Assembly (NCBI GenBank): GCA_036419695.1
Contig: CP143946.1
Coordinates: 5,140,001-5,204,000 of the forward strand
Source of the DNA: [Clostridium] symbiosum
GTDB taxonomy: Bacteria > Bacillota > Clostridia > Lachnospirales > Lachnospiraceae
Reading direction: 5' to 3'
DNA: 64,000 bases
Below, one piece after another: positions 61,676 to 64,000 of this stretch (positions are counted from its first letter, which is position 1; each line of letters begins with the position of its first letter). Made by a program: the position numbers and the translations under genes. The notes beneath the pieces are model-generated. The model was not told the DNA's origin and searched no databases. It worked only from the letters and a program-made list of their open reading frames with translations.

Positions 61676-63088
61676 CTAAGCTTCCGCGCTTTCCTGATCC
61701 TTCTCATCAACGCTGTAATTCACAATTGCCTTTCTCTCGGATAATGGAATTTTTATATACCACCACTTCATTACCATCGCGGCAAAGATAAGGCCGAAGA
61801 ACATGGCGGCAAAGATTCCGATAAACAGCCAGTGCTGGCCTCCCATCAGCATTGCGGGGCCCGCTGCCCATACAAAGGTTTCCACCGGGGTAAGAAACGG
61901 GGTGGTGAATGCCGTATCGTTCAGTGTCTTGGATTCATTTTCCGGGTCCACAATGCGCAAAAGAAGGAAACCGATTGCAAATACGCCGGTTGCATATCCG
62001 TACACAAAGATGGAGCGTTCAAACCAGCTGTCGCGGTTCATAGCCGGCCCCAGGATGCGGAGAATGAACCAGACAATAAAAATACCTAACAGCATCAGAA
62101 CCAGAAGCGGTCCCGCATATTTTACAATAATCGGTATCTTGATTCCGGCTACGCCGAAAAATACAAGGTAGTCGGTGCATGTTCCGCTGATTCGCGTATT
62201 AACACGTTTATCTATATATTTATAGATTCCGCTGTCCGTCCGCCCTCCGGCTACACAGAAGAAGAGCAGAGCCAGGATAAACGCACAGGCGTAGTTTGGA
62301 ATATTGACGGCAAAATAGCTTTTTACCAGCTTGCTGCACAGGTAGCCGAGTCCCGTAGGAACCATCAGAAGGCTTAAGTGCCAGCACAGCGGATCCAGCG
62401 CGATCGAGGAAACCGTATCTCTTCCCATCTCTTCCTGGTTCTCCCTGCTGACCATGCCTGTTTTCAAATCACCGCTCAGGTAGGCAAAGCTTTTTATATA
62501 CTGGGTATAGCCCTTTGCCGTCGCCCACTTGATAAAAATCAGTCCGCCGAACACGCCGGCAAGAATGCCGACCGTAGCCGATGTCATCGCAAGATCCGGG
62601 GCGTCGGCAAAGCCCAGTTCGGCCATCGTTGTCCCGACCGCGGCCGCCGTGCCGTGTCCGCCTAAAAAGCCTGCCGCCAGGAGCAGCCCAAAACCGTAGT
62701 TAATATCCGGCCAGATTTTGGAGATGACCAGCACCCCTACTAACGCTGGAAGCCACCATTGGAGAGCGCTCTGCGCCCCCTTGTACAGGCCGTATCCCAC
62801 CACGCGTTCCGCTTCTCTCTTCAAAACGCCCTTGTTGATTGTAAATCCGTTAATGCCGATTGCAGCAAAAATTACAATCATCAGGACGCTGGTATAAGAA
62901 CCCATTGAGTCGGAGAATGGCAGAATGTTCAACATTTCCTTGCCAGCAAACAGTCCCAGGAACCCTGCCATCAGACTGGACGGAATAAAATACTTCTGGA
63001 TAAACGGCACCTTTGCACGGATAAGCTGTCCGATCAAGATTAAAAAGGATGCCAATGCGAAATCTGTTAAAACTGTGTAAACTGTCAT
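61676..63088 (-). CDS. Sodium/glutamate symporter family protein (GltS-like)
   Basis: 470 residues, about 12 membrane segments. IPSSLMAGFLGL, GGHGTAAAVGTTMAELG and the mirrored GVAGIKIPIIVKYAGPL segment are GltS-like. Family members import glutamate or related acids with sodium. It is somewhat longer than E. coli GltS and ends in an acidic tail. GGGGG site before the ATG. In this operon the cargo is more likely the imino acid or opine oxidised by the downstream enzymes. Confidence 0.82.
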   Translation of the reverse strand: MTVYTVLTDFALASFLILIGQLIRAKVPFIQKYFIPSSLMAGFLGLFAGKEMLNILPFSDSMGSYTSVLMIVIFAAIGINGFTINKGVLKREAERVVGYGLYKGAQSALQWWLPALVGVLVISKIWPDINYGFGLLLAAGFLGGHGTAAAVGTTMAELGFADAPDLAMTSATVGILAGVFGGLIFIKWATAKGYTQYIKSFAYLSGDLKTGMVSRENQEEMGRDTVSSIALDPLCWHLSLLMVPTGLGYLCSKLVKSYFAVNIPNYACAFILALLFFCVAGGRTDSGIYKYIDKRVNTRISGTCTDYLVFFGVAGIKIPIIVKYAGPLLVLMLLGIFIVWFILRILGPAMNRDSWFERSIFVYGYATGVFAIGFLLLRIVDPENESKTLNDTAFTTPFLTPVETFVWAAGPAMLMGGQHWLFIGIFAAMFFGLIFAAMVMKWWYIKIPLSERKAIVNYSVDEKDQESAEA

Positions 63089-63144
63089 ATCTTTTACCCC
63101 CTGTAATAGATTTGCCGATAAATAATGTTACTAAATACTCTTCC

Positions 63145-64000
63145 TTATGCCAAAACCCGGCTGCTCACCCGGCTGATCCCCATACGTTTTGCCTCCTTAG
63201 CCAGTTCCTCCCTGAAATCAGGGTGTGCGATGGATATAAGAAGCTCCGCCCTCTCATAGGTGGTCTTTCCCTTTAAATTGACCGCCCCATACTCGGTCAC
63301 CACATAATGAACCGCGCTTCTCGGTACCGATACAATGCTGCCTTCCGGAAGTCTCGCCCGGATCAGGGATTCTTTCTTTCCGTCCTTTGAAATCCGGACC
63401 GACGGAGTACATAAAAAGCTCTGCCCGCCTTTTGAGTGGAAGGCTCCCAGAACATAGTCGAGCTGTCCCCCCGTGCCGCCGATATGCTGCCAGCCGGATG
63501 ACTCGGAGTTGACCTGGCCGAAGAGATCCACCTGCAGGCAGCTGTTGATGGATACCATCCGATCGATGCTCCCGATTACCCCTATGTCGTTGACGTAGTC
63601 CACAGGAGCCACGCATGTGATGGGATTGTTGTCGATAAATTCAAACAGCTCCCTGCTGCCGCTGGCAAAGGTGTATACCATTTTTCCTTTGTCAATGTTT
63701 TTACTGCCGGTAATTTTGCCGGCCTGATAAAGCTTTAAATAGGCTTCCACAAACATTTCCGTATGGACGCTCAGATCCTCCACATCCGATTCGGCCAGCA
63801 TGGCTCCAATGGTGTTTGGGATCCCACCAATTCCAAGCTGCAGCGTGCTTCCGCTTTTTATATGTGGCACGATGTGTTCCGCAATTTTCAGTTCCACATC
63901 CGTCGCAGGTTTCGCTTCCAGGTAGTTTAACGGATAGCCCCTGCCCTCCACCACGTAATCAATCCGGCTCAGGTTAATCACATTCTGCATCCCATGGTTG
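63145..64000 (-). CDS. Acetyl-CoA hydrolase / 4-hydroxybutyrate-type CoA-transferase, cut at its N-terminus by the window edge
   Basis: About 285 C-terminal residues are in view and the frame stays open to base 64000. LQLGIGGIPNTIGAML and LSVHTEMFVEAYLKLYQAG (with the Glu expected to form the glutamyl-CoA thioester), GQVNSESSG and GGTGGQLDYVLGAFHSKGG match the class I CoA-transferases that act on 4-hydroxybutyrate, butyrate or acetate. Likely first or early gene of the operon running to 57031. The exact acid is not known. Confidence 0.87.
   Translation of the reverse strand, partial: NHGMQNVINLSRIDYVVEGRGYPLNYLEAKPATDVELKIAEHIVPHIKSGSTLQLGIGGIPNTIGAMLAESDVEDLSVHTEMFVEAYLKLYQAGKITGSKNIDKGKMVYTFASGSRELFEFIDNNPITCVAPVDYVNDIGVIGSIDRMVSINSCLQVDLFGQVNSESSGWQHIGGTGGQLDYVLGAFHSKGGQSFLCTPSVRISKDGKKESLIRARLPEGSIVSVPRSAVHYVVTEYGAVNLKGKTTYERAELLISIAHPDFREELAKEAKRMGISRVSSRVLA

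Noticed and set aside
1..64000. CRISPR arrays, rRNA and tRNA genes, prophage or plasmid origin
   Set aside because: No regularly spaced short repeats, no recognisable tRNA or rRNA sequence, and no phage or replication genes were seen by eye.

Overview
The window looks like the chromosome of a Gram-positive anaerobe of the Lachnospiraceae, most like the Clostridium symbiosum / Enterocloster group. This rests on roughly even base composition, AGGAGG-type ribosome sites before nearly every gene, a FabH-ACP-FabK fatty-acid cluster, LIV-type ABC transporters, TctABC and YfcC transporters, iron alcohol dehydrogenases, a 4-hydroxybutyrate dehydrogenase and a folate-dependent histidine pathway. The species is an inference; no rRNA or tRNA gene was recognised.

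Layout. 1-1.6 kb: fabH-acpP-fabK (minus), with a FabT-like operator. 1.6-2.4 kb: first copy of a large non-coding inverted-repeat element. 2.5-7.1 kb: livJ-H-M-G-F amino-acid ABC transporter. 7.1-9.7 kb: second copy of the element, split by an IS110-family insertion sequence with a recognisable guide (bridge) RNA. 9.8-15.6 kb: two-component system followed by an MBOAT O-acyltransferase and a DHHW/AlgJ-like partner. 15.8-19.4 kb: DUF4026/DUF2314-like protein, MATE pump, small lipoprotein. 19.5-27.6 kb: M20 amidohydrolase and YfcC transporter (minus), diverging from hutU-hutI-fchA-ftcD. 28-34.6 kb: two-gene module of unknown function, a SARP/AfsR-type regulator (wHTH-BTAD-STAND ATPase-TPR) and hutH. 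34.7-43.9 kb: glycerate kinase, membrane protein, a 1733-residue DUF4132-type protein with a small partner, second M20 hydrolase. 44.2-55.3 kb: catabolic cluster (4-hydroxybutyrate dehydrogenase, CoA-transferase III, TctABC, ThDP enzyme, double-hotdog hydratase, FGGY kinase, GntR regulator). 55.6-57 kb: YczE-like membrane protein and third copy of the element. 57-64 kb: iron alcohol dehydrogenase, HcnABC-like imino-acid/opine oxidase subunits, BFD-like protein, GltS-like symporter and a 4-hydroxybutyrate-type CoA-transferase cut by the edge.

How it fits together. The main result is a putative regulon. Four promoters (livJ, hutU, the divergent transporter-M20 operon, hutH) carry two TCGAC-type repeats 11 bp apart, with the second heptamer exactly 8 bp before the -10. 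This is the site geometry known for SARP activators, and a SARP-type regulator gene lies next to hutH. I infer that it controls histidine uptake and its conversion through urocanate, imidazolonepropionate and formiminoglutamate to glutamate. Other points of interest are the long inverted-repeat element (three full copies, one partial, one relic), the IS110 element with matching guide loops, a HutH with unusual active-site residues, and an uncharacterised CoA-transferase / hydratase / ThDP-lyase pathway with its own GntR operators.
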